Of a DNA stretch of 64,000 nucleotides, positions 1-11,426 are shown in pieces (the first letter of the stretch is position 1; the number at the start of each line of letters is the position of its first letter). A program made the translations under genes and the position numbers. This stretch comes from Bolinopsis microptera (Eukaryota; Ctenophora; Tentaculata; Lobata; Bolinopsidae). The stretch is taken from contig NC_087073.1 of assembly GCF_026151205.1 (NCBI RefSeq), positions 22,700,987 through 22,764,986 on the forward strand. The letters are read 5' to 3'. The notes beneath the pieces were generated by a model. It saw nothing but the letters and a program-made list of their open reading frames with translations. It made no database searches and was not told the DNA's origin.

Positions 1-3000
1 ATACCCTCAATACGTGCTGTGAAGGATAGTCTCAAGTTGGCACATACTCCTCAATACGTGCTGTGAAGGATAGTCTCAAGTTGGCACATACTCCTCAATA
101 CGTGCTGTGAAGGATAGTCTCAAGTTGGCACATACCCGTCAATACGTGCTGTGAAGGATAGTGTCAAGTTGGCACATACTCCTCAATACGTGCTGTGAAG
201 GATAGTCTCAAGTTAGCAGATACTCCTCAATACGTGCTGTGAAGGATAGTCTCAAGTTGGCACATACTCCTCAATACGTGCTGTGAAGGATAGTCTCAAG
301 TTGGCACATACTCCTCAATACGTGCTGTGAAGGATAGTCTCAAGTTGGCACATACTCCTCAATACGTGATGTGAAGGATAGTCTCAAGTTGGCACATACT
401 CCTCAATACGTGCTGTGAAGGATAGTCTCAAGTTGGCACATACTCCTCAATACGTGCTGTGAAGGATAGTCTCAAGTTGGCACATACTCCTCAATACGTG
501 CTGTGAAGGACAGTCTCAAGTTGGCACATACCCCTCAATACGTGCTGTGAAGGATAGTCTCAAGTTGGCACATACTCCTCAATACGTGCTGTGAAGGATA
601 GTCTCAAGTTGGCACATACTCCTCAATACGTGCTGTGAAGGATAGTCTCAAGTTGGCACATACTCCTCAATACGTGCTGTGAAGGATAGTCTCAAGTTGG
701 CACATACTCCTCAATACGTGCTGTGAAGGATAGTCTCAAGTTGGCACATACTCCTCAATACGTGATGTGAAGGATAGTCTCAAGTTGGCACATACTCCTC
801 AATACGTGCTGTGAAGGATAGTCTCAAGTTGGCACATACTCCTCAATACGTGCTGTGAAGGATAGTCTCAAGTTGGCACATACTCCTCAATACGTGCTGT
901 GAAGGATAGTCTCAAGTTGGCACATACTCCTCAATACGTGCTGTGAAGGATAGTCTCAAGTTGGCACATACCCTCAATACGTGCTGTGAAGGATAGTCTC
1001 AAGTTGGCACATACTCCTCAATACGTGCTGTGAAGGATAGTCTCAAGTTGGCACATACTCCTCAATACGTGCTGTGAAGGATAGTATCAAGTTGGCACAT
1101 ACTCCTCAATACGTGCTGTGAAGGATAGTATCAAGTTGGCACATACTCCTCAATACGTGCTGTGAAGGATAGTCTCAAGTTGGCACATACCCCTCAATAC
1201 GTGCTGTGAAGGATAGTCTCAAGTTGGCACATACTCCTCAATACGTGCTGTGAAGGATAGTCTCAAGTTGGCACATACTCCTCAATACGTGCTGTGAAGG
1301 ATAGTCTCAAGTTGGCACATACTCCTCAATACGTGCTGTGAAGGATAGTCTCAAGTTGGCACATACTCCTCAATACGTGCTGTGAAGGATAGTCTCAAGT
1401 TGGCACATACTCCTCAATACGTGCTGTGAAGGATAGTCTCAAGTTGGCACATACTCCTCAATACGTGCTGTGAAGGATAGTCTCAAGTTGGCACATACTC
1501 CTCAATACGTGCTGTGAAGGATAGTCTCAAGTTGGCACATACTCCTCAATACGTGCTGTGAAGGATAGTCTCAAGTAGGCACATACTCCTCAATACGTGC
1601 TGTGAAGGATAGTGTCAAGTTGGCACATACTCCTCAATACGTGCTGTGAAGGATAGTCTCAAGTTGGCACATACTCCTCAATACGTGCTGTGAAGGATAG
1701 TCTCAAGTTGGCACATACTCCTCAATACGTGCTGTGAAGGATAGTCTCAAGTTAGCAGATACTCCTCAATACGTGCTGTGAAGGATAGTCTCAAGTTGGC
1801 ACATACTCCTCAATACGTGCTGTGAAGGATAGTCTCAAGTTGGCACATACTCCTCAATACGTGCTGTGAAGGATAGTCTCAAGTTGGCACATACCCCTCA
1901 ATACGTGCTGTGAAGGATAGTCTCAAGTTGGCACATACCCCTCAATACGTGCTGTGAAGGATAGTCTCAAGTTGGCACATACCCCTCAATACGTGCTGTG
2001 AAGGATAGTCTCAAGTTGGCACATACTCCTCAATACGTGCTGTGAAGGATAGTCTCAAGTTGGCACATACTCCTCAATACGTGCTGTGAAGGATAGTGTC
2101 AAGTTGGCACATACTCCTCAATACGTGCTGTGAAGGATAGTCTCAAGTTAGCAGATACTCCTCAATACGTGCTGTGAAGGATAGTCTCAAGTTGGCACAT
2201 ACTCCTCAATACGTGCTGTGAAGGATAGTATCAAGTTGGCACATACTCCTCAATACGTGCTGTGAAGGATAGTCTCAAGTTGGCACATACTCCTCAATAC
2301 GTGCTGTGAAGGATAGTCTCAAGTTGGCACATACTCCTCAATACGTGCTGTGAAGGATAGTCTCAAGTTGGCACATACTCCTCAATACGTGCTGTGAAGG
2401 ATAGTCTCAAGTTGGCACATACTCCTCAATACGTGCTGTGAAGGATAGTCTCAAGTTGGCACATACTCCTCAATACGTGCTGTGAAGGATAGTGTCAAGT
2501 TGGCACATACTCCTCAATACGTGCTGTGAAGGATAGTCTCAAGTTAGCAGATACTCCTCAATACGTGCTGTGAAGGATAGTCTCAAGTTGGCACATACTC
2601 CTCAATACGTGCTGTGAAGGATAGTATCAAGTTGGCACATACTCCTCAATACGTGCTGTGAAGGATAGTCTCAAGTTGGCACATACTCCTCAATACGTGC
2701 TGTGAAGGATAGTCTCAAGTTGGCACATACTCCTCAATACGTGCTGTGAAGGATAGTCTCAAGTTGGCACATACCCCTCAATACGTGCTGTGAAGGATAG
2801 TCTCAAGTTGGCACATACCCCTCAATACGTGCTGTGAAGGATAGTCTCAAGTTGGCACATACTCCTCAATACGTGCTGTGAAGGATAGTCTCAAGTTGGC
2901 ACATACTCCTCAATACGTGCTGTGAAGGATAGTCTCAAGTTGGCACATACTCCTCAATACGTGCTGTGAAGGATAGTCTCAAGTTGGCACATACTCCTCA

Positions 3001-4057
3001 ATACGTGCTGTGAAGGATAGTCTCAAGTTGGCACATACTCCTCAATACGTGCTGTGAAGGATAGTCTCAAGTTGGCACATACTCCTCAATACGTGCTGTG
3101 AAGGATAGTCTCAAGTTGGCACATACTCCTCAATACGTGCTGTGAAGGATAGTCTCAAGTTGGCACATACTCCTCAATACGTGCTGTGAAGGATAGTCTC
3201 AAGTTGGCACATATTTCTCAATACGTGCTGTGAAGGATAGTCTCAAGTTGGCACATACTCCTCAATACGTGCTGTGAAGGATAGTCTCAAGTTGGCACAT
3301 ACTCGTCAATACGTGCTGTGAAGGATAGTCTCAAGTTGGCACATACTCTTCAATACGTGCTGTGAAGGATAGTCTCAAGTTGGCACATACTCCTCAATAC
3401 GTGCTGTGAAGGATAGTCTCAAGTTGGCACATACTCCTCAATACGTGCTGTGAAGGATAGTCTCAAGTTGGCACATACTCCTCAATACGTGCTGTGAAGG
3501 ATAGTATCAAGTTGGCACATACTCCTCAATACGTGCTGTGAAGGATAGTCTCAAGTTAGCAGATACTCCTCAATACGTGCTGTGAAGGATAGTCTCAAGT
3601 TGGCACATACTCCTCAATACGTGCTGTGAAGGATAGTCTCAAGTTGGCACATACTCCTCAATACGTGCTGTGAAGGATAGTCTCAAGTTGGCACATACTC
3701 TTCAATACGTGCTGTGAAGGATAGTCTCAAGTTGGCACATACCCTTCAATACGTGCTGTGAAGGATAGTCTCAAGTTGGCACATACTCCTCAATACGTGC
3801 TGTGAAGGATAGTCTCAAGTTGGCACATATTTCTCAATACGTGCTGTGAAGGATAGTCTCAAGTTGGCACATACTCCTCAATACGTGCTGTGAAGGATAG
3901 TCTCAAGTTGGCACATACTCCTCAATACGTGCTGTGAAGGATAGTCTCAAGTTGGCACATACTCCTCAATACGTGCTGTGAAGGATAGTCTCAAGTTGGC
4001 ACACACTCCTCAATACGTGCTGTGAAGAATAGTCTCAAGTTGGCACATACTCCTCAA
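1..4057. repeat. 44-bp tandem array (about 92 copies), open at the left edge
   Basis: A 44-bp unit with the core CAATACGTGCTGTGAAGG followed by CTCAAGTTGGCACATACTCC repeats with few substitutions. Units with the variant AGTTAGCAGA occur at about 211, 1750, 2146, 2542 and 3554. The 396-bp spacing of the middle three (9 x 44), with GTGTC and GTATC variants repeated at the same offset, marks a nine-unit higher-order repeat. No reading frame or RNA gene is seen. The array ends in unique AT-rich DNA at about 4058 and continues beyond the window on the left. Confidence 0.97.
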
Positions 4058-4377
4058 TAGTAAATAAGTCAATATGTAAATTTGTATTTTTTTTAAATAA
4101 CCAATAATCAGAAATGTTTAAAACCGTCACAGTCTCCTTAAACAGTCGTGTTTTGATTTTATTTGCATATTTGCATATTTGCGGTGTTCGTGACATACCA
4201 AACATGTTACTACACCCTGCTAAACATGTTTCCTGTGTTTTGAATTAAGACGGAAATATTTGACCATACTGTCGAAAATAGTTGCATAAAATTAAGATGC
4301 TTGGATGCATGTGATCTTATTATTATTCTGTACTTGTCAAATGTAGATTATTTTCAATGTTTAAGCCATTGCTTATA

Positions 4378-4582
4378 TCTGATTTTAGATATCTGTTTTT
4401 AGATATTTGATTTTAGATATCTGATTTTAGATATTTGATTTTAGATATCTGATTTTAGATATTTGATTTTAGATATCTGATTTTAGATATCTAATTTTAG
4501 ATATCTGAATTTAGATATAATTTGATTTTAGACATCTGATTTTAGATATCTGATTTTAAATATTTGATTTTAGATATCTAAA
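4378..4582. repeat. Degenerate GATTTTAGATATCT short tandem repeat
   Basis: About 14 diverged copies of a 12-16-bp word built on GATTTTAGATATCT lie in AT-rich DNA upstream of the small gene at 4735. The units contain the palindrome AGATATCT. No coding potential is seen. Confidence 0.85.
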
Positions 4583-4734
4583 ATATCGTGTTTTGATATT
4601 TCTTTCATTACTTATCCGCAAATAATGATATTCAATTTTTTTAATTAAAAAAAAAGAAGATTGTATCTACTATCAATTAGCCATTTTGATTTGATAATAA
4701 TAAAGGTGCGCTAATAAACTACAGGCAGGTAACC

Positions 4735-5271
4735 ATGGAAACAAGGAAAGGTCCCGCGCCGGAGCCGACTCCTTACAACATGAGGGCTGCAATTAGGAAG
4801 AACACTCAGATTAGGAGACAGTTGTCCAAGGTTAGAGTATCTTTGTCCACGGAGGAGAAGGAGGCCCACCAAGCCATTACTAGGGGAAATTTCAGACTTG
4901 TCGCCAAATTGAATCAGCTCAAGATAAAAGCTAAAGAAACTGTCGAATCTAAGCACGATGAAACAGAGAGCCATGATCAAATTGAAGAGTTAACAAAAGG
5001 CAGAAAGTTTGTTTCACAGGTTTCTATGGAGAAATTGGACAATAGATCTAAAACTCATCGTAACAAACTATACCGACAACCCACCATGTCCTCATTAGTT
5101 ACCCCTTTGGAAAAAGTTGTCACTTCAGGGGAACTAGATAGAGCTGAAGAGCAGCCGACCCCTGAACTCACCAAGTACCAGATCCCCAGTTGGCAGAGGG
5201 CGGAGAAGATAGCTAAACAGAACCAAGAGGCTATGATGAAACAAAAGATCTACGGCAAAAAACGACGATAA
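4735..5271 (+). CDS. Orphan basic, lysine-rich 178-residue protein
   Basis: An intronless open frame runs from an ATG in strong Kozak context (AACCATGG) to TAA. The 178-residue product is hydrophilic and highly charged, with no signal peptide or membrane segment. Residues about 20-75 are rich in K, R, E and Q and probably helical. The tail is very basic and ends KKRR, which would suit nuclear or RNA binding, but that is inference. I do not recognise a family. In its favour are ordinary codon usage, absence of internal repetition and the good start context. The sequence just upstream (CTACAGGCAG, ending at 4728) could be a 3' splice site, cis or trans, so a 5' untranslated exon is possible. 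A 14-bp RFX-like palindrome overlaps the ATG. No clear AATAAA follows in the next 600 bp. Confidence 0.6.
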   Translation: METRKGPAPEPTPYNMRAAIRKNTQIRRQLSKVRVSLSTEEKEAHQAITRGNFRLVAKLNQLKIKAKETVESKHDETESHDQIEELTKGRKFVSQVSMEKLDNRSKTHRNKLYRQPTMSSLVTPLEKVVTSGELDRAEEQPTPELTKYQIPSWQRAEKIAKQNQEAMMKQKIYGKKRR

Positions 5272-6567
5272 GTGACACGCCTAATATAACGCCTTATATA
5301 ACTGAAACAAAAGTGGAAACAAAATAACAGTCCTCAAAGGATCCTGACAGAAATGTTTTATGATGTTGCCATTGGCATGAGCTGAATGAAAGCACGCAGT
5401 CAACATGATGTAACCAACATGTAACGAACATGTAACCAACATGTAAACATCATGAGACGAACTGCGGGTTCCTTATTTCGAGCGTGTTTAGACTGGGAAT
5501 CAAGTAATAGTCATTACCTAATGAACTAGAAAAAGAACTAAAGAATTGAAGCTGGGCTCTGAGAGGCGTGTGACTCCGCATAATTAAGTTAGAGCATGTC
5601 AATTATTGTAACCATGGCAACAGTAGGACCAGCTGATTTGGAGGGATACTTAGCACTCAACGATAAACGCTAATCTTCATTTAACGACCTCTTACTCTTA
5701 TTCATAGTCGGAGAAATACAATTTATTCTTACGTTTTCCTTTAACATATATATTCCTATAACATGTTTAATATAGGAATAATTTATTGCTTTTTTCCTCG
5801 TTGTCAGCCATCTTATGTCCGTTAATCTGTTAATTTAATAATGTACTAGTTCCTGTGAGCAGGTCAGGGCTCGTACGAGTATCTGTTATCAGGGCTCATT
5901 TATTTTTAACACCCTATTAAAACTTAAACCTAACACGGCATCACGGGGTTACAAAGGTATATTATAAAGGAGCACGCATATTTGGGATTTTTTGGTTTTA
6001 GCACTGATCCTCAGTAGATGCTAAAATTTAGGTTAAATCGGTCTGGTAAATTGTTGGAGAGCGATTTAGACATTTGCTAAGTACTAAAGATATGTTATGT
6101 GTTACATTTATTTATCTGACGAGTTGTGCAAATATGGATATCCCAAATCTAAATATCATTTTATTAAGAAAAAAATTATTGGACATTAAATTTAAAGAGA
6201 CTTGATTTTGGTCATGCTGAGAATTAAGCAAAAAATTGTAAAATACATCGATTAACAATTACTAATGAGTTGCTCAAGTATTAATTTTAAATTTACAATA
6301 ATTATATTATAGCTAAAATTGTTACCTTAATCGTATGATGTTGATTGTTCATGCTATTTGCTATGTGTAAAGTTATGTGCAAAGTGTCGACTAAATGTGT
6401 TCAAAACTTAATTGTCGAGAAATTGTGACTTAATAAACATTAATGTTCCACTTTAATCAAAACGTACGATTGAAGACCGATAATTATGCCTTGATAAAAT
6501 ATTTATAAATTAGATAAAAAATGTAGGTTCAGATCTGAAAAATAAAAACATTATTGCTTCTACACAT
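5272..6567. other. AT-rich intergenic DNA, no gene seen
   Basis: Unique AT-rich sequence between the orphan gene and the 35/36-bp array. It contains a small cluster of AACATGTAAC words (5400-5455), an X-box-like site at 5608, and TTTATT at about 6160 (AATAAA on the - strand), the nearest candidate polyadenylation signal I saw downstream of the potassium channel stop. No open frame looks like a gene. Confidence 0.7.
5608..5621. promoter_or_regulatory. X-box-like RFX site
   Basis: GTAACCATGGCAAC is an imperfect palindrome close to the RFX X-box (GTTGCCATGGCAAC type). It lies 337 bp downstream of the orphan gene's stop. Related words occur at 4729, 46641, 46662 and 58057. Function is inferred from the motif only. 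Confidence 0.35.
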
Positions 6568-6570
6568 CAA

Positions 6571-9500
6571 CAGTCCTGGCAGATTTGGCAGCCTATTACA
6601 ATCAACAGCCCTGGCAGACTTGGTAGCCTATTACAATCAACAACCCTGGCAGACTTGGTAGCCTTTTACAATCAACAACCCTGGCAGACTTGGTAGCCTA
6701 TTACAATCAACAACCCTGGCAGACTTGGTAGCCTATTACAATCAACAGTCCTGGCAGACTTGGTAGCCTATTACAATCAACAGTCCTGGCAGACTTGGTA
6801 GCCTATTACAATCAACAGTCCTGGCAGACTTGGTAGCCTATTACAAATACAATCAACAGCCCTGGCAGACTTGGTAGCCTATTACACATCAACAACCCTG
6901 GCAGACTTGGTAGCCTATTACAATCAACAGTCCTGGCAGACTTGGAAGCCTATTACAATCAACAGCCCTGGCAGACTTGGTAGCCTATTACAATCAACAG
7001 TCCTGGCAGACTTGGTAGCCTATTACAATCAACAGTCCTGGCAGACTTGGTAGCCTATTACAATCAACAGTCCTGGCAGACTTGGTAGCCTATTATAACC
7101 CTGGCAGACTTGGTAGCCTATTACACATCAACAACCCTGGCAGACTTGGTAGCCTATTACAATCAACAGTCCTGGCAGACTTGGTAGCCTATAACAATCA
7201 ACAACCCTGGAAGACTTGGTAGCCTATTAAACATCAACAGTCCTGGCAGACTTGGTAGCCTATTACAATCAACAGTCCTGGCAGACTTGGTAGCCTATTA
7301 CAACCCTGGCAGACTTGGTAGCCTATTACACATCAACAACCCTGGCAGACTTGGTAGCCTATTACACATCAACAACCCTGGCAGACTTGGTAGCCTATTA
7401 CACATCAACAACCCTGGCAGACTTGGTAGCCCATTACAATCAACAGTCCTGGCAGACTTGGTAGCCTATTACAATCAACAGTCCTGGCAGACTTGGTAGC
7501 CTATAACAATCAACAACCTTGGAAGACTTGGTAGCCTATTACACATCAACAACCCTGGCAGATTTGGTAGCCTATTACACATCAACAACCCTGGCAGACT
7601 TGGTAGCCTATTACAATCAACAACCCTGGCAGATTTGGTAGCCTATTACAATCAACAGCCCTGGCAGACTTGGTAGCCTATTACACATCAACAACCCTGG
7701 CAGACTTGGTAGCCTATTACACATCAACAACCCTGGCAGACTTGGTAGCCCATTACAATCAACAGTCCTGGCAGACTTGGTAGCCTATTACAATCAACAG
7801 TCCTGGCAGACTTGGTAGCCTATAACAATCAACAACCTTGGAAGACTTGGTAGCCTATTACACATCAACAACCCTGGCAGACTTGGTAGCCTATTACACA
7901 TCAACAACCCTGGCAGACTTGGTAGCCTATTACAATCAACAACCCTGGCAGATTTGGTAGCCTATTACAATCAACAGCCCTGGCAGACTTGGTAGCCTAT
8001 TACACATCAACAACCCTGGCAGACTTGGTAGCCTATTACAATCAACAACCCTGGCAGATTTGGTAGCCTATTACAATCAACAGCCCTGGCAGACTTGGTA
8101 GCCTATTACAATCAACAGTCCTGGCAGACTTGGTAGCCTATTACAACCCTGGCATACTTGGTAGCCTATTACACATCAACAACCCTGGCAGACTTGGTAG
8201 CCTATTACAATCAACAGTCCTGGCAGACTTGGTAGCATATAACAATCAACAACCTTGGAAGCTGAAGACTTGGTAGCCTATTACACATCAACAACCCTGG
8301 CAGACTTGGTAGCCTATTACAATCAACAACCCTGGCAGATTTGGTAGCCTATTACAATCAACAGCCCTGGCAGACTTGGTAGCCTATTACACATCAACAA
8401 CCCTGGCAGACTTGGTAGCCTATTACACATCAACAACCCTGGCAGACTTGGTAGCCTATTACAATCAACAGTCCTGGCAGACTTGGTAGCCTATAACAAT
8501 CAACAACCTTGGAAGACTTGGTAGCCTATTACACATCAACAACCCTGGCAGACTTGGTAGCCTATTACACATCAACAACCCTGGCAGACTTGGTAGCCTA
8601 TTACAATCAACAACCCTGGCAGATTTGGTAGCCTATTACAATCAACAGCCCTGGCAGACTTGGTAGCCTATTACACATCAACAACCCTGGCAGACTTGGT
8701 AGCCTATTACACATCAACAACCCTGGCAGACTTGGTAGCCTATTACAATCAACAACCCTGGCAGACTTGGTAGCCTATTACACATCAACAACCCTGGCAG
8801 ACTTGGTAGCCTATTACAATCAACAACCCTGGCAGACTTAGTAGCCTATTACAATCAACAACCCTGGCAGACTTGGTAGCCTATTACAATCAACAGCCCT
8901 GGCAGACTTGGTAGCCTATTACACATCAACAACCCTGGCAGACTTGGTAGCCTATTACAATCAACAGTCCTGGCAGACTTGGTAGCCTATAACAATCAAC
9001 AACCTTGGAAGCTGAAGACTTGGTAGCCTATTACACATCAACAACCCTGGCAGACTTGGTAGCCTATTACAATCAACAACCCTGGCAGACTTGGTAGCCT
9101 ATTACAATCAACAACCCTGGCAGATTTGGTAGCCTATTACAATCAACAGCCCTGGCAGACTTGGTAGCCTATTACACATCAACAACCCTGGCAGACTTGG
9201 TAGCCTATTACACATCAACAACCCTGGCAGACTTGGTAGCTTATTACACATCAACAGTCCTGGCAGACTTGGTAGCCTATTACAATCAACAACCCTGGCA
9301 GACTTGGTAGCCTATTACAATCAACAGCCCTGGCAGACTTGGTAGCCTATTACACATCAACAACCCTGGCAGACTTGGTAGCCTATTACAATCAACAACC
9401 CTGGCAGACTTGGTAGCCTATTACAATCAACAACCCTGGCAGACTTGGTAGCCTTTTACACATCAACAACCCTGGCAGACTTAGTAGCATATTACAATCG

Positions 9501-10430
9501 ACAGCCTTGGCAGACTTGGTAGCCTATTACACATCAACAGTCCTGGCAGACTTGGTAGCCTATTACAATCAACAACCCTGGCAGACTTGGTAGCCTATTA
9601 CACATCAACAACCCTGGCAGACTTGGTAGCCTATTACAATCAACAACCCTGGCAGACTTAGTAGCCTATTACAATCAACAACCCTGGCAGACTTGGTAGC
9701 CTATTACAATCAACAGCCCTGGCAGACTTGGTAGCCTATTACACATCAACAACCCTGGCAGACTTGGTAGCCTATTACAATCAACAGTCCTGGCAGACTT
9801 GGTAGCCTATAACAATCAACAACCTTGGAAGCTGAAGACTTGGTAGCCTATTACACATCAACAACCCTGGCAGACTTGGTAGCCTATTACAATCAACAAC
9901 CCTGGCAGACTTGGTAGCCTATTACAATCAACAACCCTGGCAGATTTGGTAGCCTATTACAATCAACAGCCCTGGCAGACTTGGTAGCCTATTACACATC
10001 AACAACCCTGGCAGACTTGGTAGCCTATTACACATCAACAACCCTGGCAGACTTGGTAGCTTATTACACATCAACAGTCCTGGCAGACTTGGTAGCCTAT
10101 TACAATCAACAACCCTGGCAGACTTGGTAGCCTATTACAATCAACAGCCCTGGCAGACTTGGTAGCCTATTACACATCAACAACCCTGGCAGACTTGGTA
10201 GCCTATTACAATCAACAACCCTGGCAGACTTGGTAGCCTATTACAATCAACAACCCTGGCAGACTTGGTAGCCTTTTACACATCAACAACCCTGGCAGAC
10301 TTAGTAGCATATTACAATCGACAGCCTTGGCAGACTTGGTAGCCTATTACACATCAACAGTCCTGGCAGACTTGGTAGCCTATTACAATCAACAGCCCTG
10401 GCAGACTTGGTAGCCTATTACACATCAACA
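6571..10430. repeat. 35/36-bp tandem array, 3' flank of the potassium channel gene
   Basis: Units contain CTGGCAGACTTGGTAGCCTA followed by TTACAATCAACAGTC (35 bp) or TTACACATCAACAACC (36 bp). About 108 copies are present. Diagnostic variants recur exactly 820 bp apart: TTAGTAGCC near 8840 and 9660, GCTGAAGACT at 9011 and 9831, TTAGTAGCAT at 9481 and 10301. A block of about 0.8 kb has therefore been duplicated in tandem. A third GCTGAAGACT lies 750 bp upstream at 8261. The right edge overlaps the last codons and stop of the channel gene on the - strand. Confidence 0.97.
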
Positions 10431-10689
10431 GCCCTTGCAGACTTGGCAGCCCAGGCTGGTCCTGCATCATTCACTACGTCCTTCATGTACGCTTCAGTAT
10501 CAAAGAAGGGTCTGTCAAGATACATCTGCCACTTTGAGCTGAGCCGCTCAGTTTCCCCCTTGTTGTTCCTCCTCTCCATTCTCTTACAGTACCGCCTGTA
10601 GTACACGTCGAACTTCTGTGATATGATAGGCAGGGGGATGGCAATGAGTGGGACTCCGCTACAAGCGCAGCACGCTCCTATCACCTTAC
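10418..10689 (-). CDS. Potassium channel, last coding exon (S6 and C-tail)
   Basis: On the - strand the sequence CCCCGACAG is followed at 10689 by GTAAGGTGATAGG, a good 3' splice site. Joined in phase to the upstream exon it gives TSTVGKVIGACCACSGV, the normal selectivity-filter-to-S6 transition. S6 has the gating bend PLP (residues 475-477 of the joined protein) where Shaker channels have PVP. A basic cytoplasmic tail of about 65 residues follows and stops at TAA (10418-10420). The last six or seven codons and the stop are made of the first degenerate unit of the neighbouring 35/36-bp array. No tetrapeptide PDZ ligand is seen at the end. Confidence 0.85.
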
Positions 10690-11334
10690 CTGTCGGGGAG
10701 GTGCTGTTAGCTTTATAATATATAATTATATATATAACACTCTTATAACAACTAAACAATGAACATTTAGATGGTGCAAAATTCAACTCTGGGAAGTAGC
10801 TTGCTTTTCGATCACTTTTTCGTGACACAGCGTGATAAATATATTTTCAATAATTTAGATTGTTCTAACCTACAGTTGAGGTGGGCACCATGTCACCGTA
10901 CCCCACCGTTGTTATGGTAACAAGACTCCACCACATACAGCTAAACACACTATCAAACTTACCTACAGTTGAGGTGGGCACCATGTCACCGTACCCCACG
11001 GTTGTTATGGTAACAAGACTCCACCACATACAGCTAAACACACTATCAAACTTACCTACAGTTGAGGTGGGCACCATGTCACCGTACCCCACGGTTGTTA
11101 TGGTAACAAGACTCCACCACATACAGCTAAACACACTATCAAACTTACCTACAGTTGAGGTGGGCACCATGTCACCGTACCCCACGGTTGTTATGGTAAC
11201 AAGACTCCACCACATACAGCTAAACACACTATCAAACTTACCTACAGTTGAGGTGGGCACCATGTCACCGTACCCCACCGTTGTTATGGTAACAAGACTC
11301 CACCACATACAGCTAAACACACTATCAAACTTAC
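10690..11334 (-). other. Intron or alternative coding segment between P-loop and S6 exons
   Basis: If the first 5' splice site (AG|GTAAGT at 11335/11334) is used, this 645-bp stretch is an intron. It holds five further in-frame copies of the P-loop unit (10869-11333) and then 180 bp of AT-rich DNA up to the S6 acceptor. If splicing uses a later copy, part of it is coding. The last copy ends in a weaker GTTAGA donor at 10869. Confidence 0.7.
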
Positions 11335-11426
11335 CTACAGTTGAGGTGGGCACCATGTCACCGTACCCCACGGTTGTTATGGTAACAAGACTCCACCACA
11401 TACAGCTAAACACACTATCAAACTTG
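10869..11426 (-). repeat. Six in-frame tandem copies of the potassium channel pore loop
   Basis: A 93-bp unit (31 codons) is repeated six times, starting at 10869, 10962, 11055, 11148, 11241 and 11334. Each copy encodes the pore helix (FDSVFSCMWWSLV), the filter TVGYGD and MVPTSTVG. Each of the five internal junctions has CTGTAG|GTAAGT on the - strand, a strong 5' splice site preceded by an AG that could also serve as a 3' splice site. Copies differ at one silent-looking base (CCACCG or CCACGG on +), so they are not identical. Read straight through, the protein would have 612 residues before the splice. Confidence 0.93.

Noticed and set aside
1-4057. CRISPR array
   Set aside because: There are no unique spacers; units are head-to-tail without intervening variable sequence. 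The same applies to all other arrays here.
10905-11400. X-box match GTTGTTATGGTAAC repeated in every pore-loop copy
   Set aside because: The bases encode the conserved filter approach (VTITT), so coding constraint explains the motif and its sixfold repetition.
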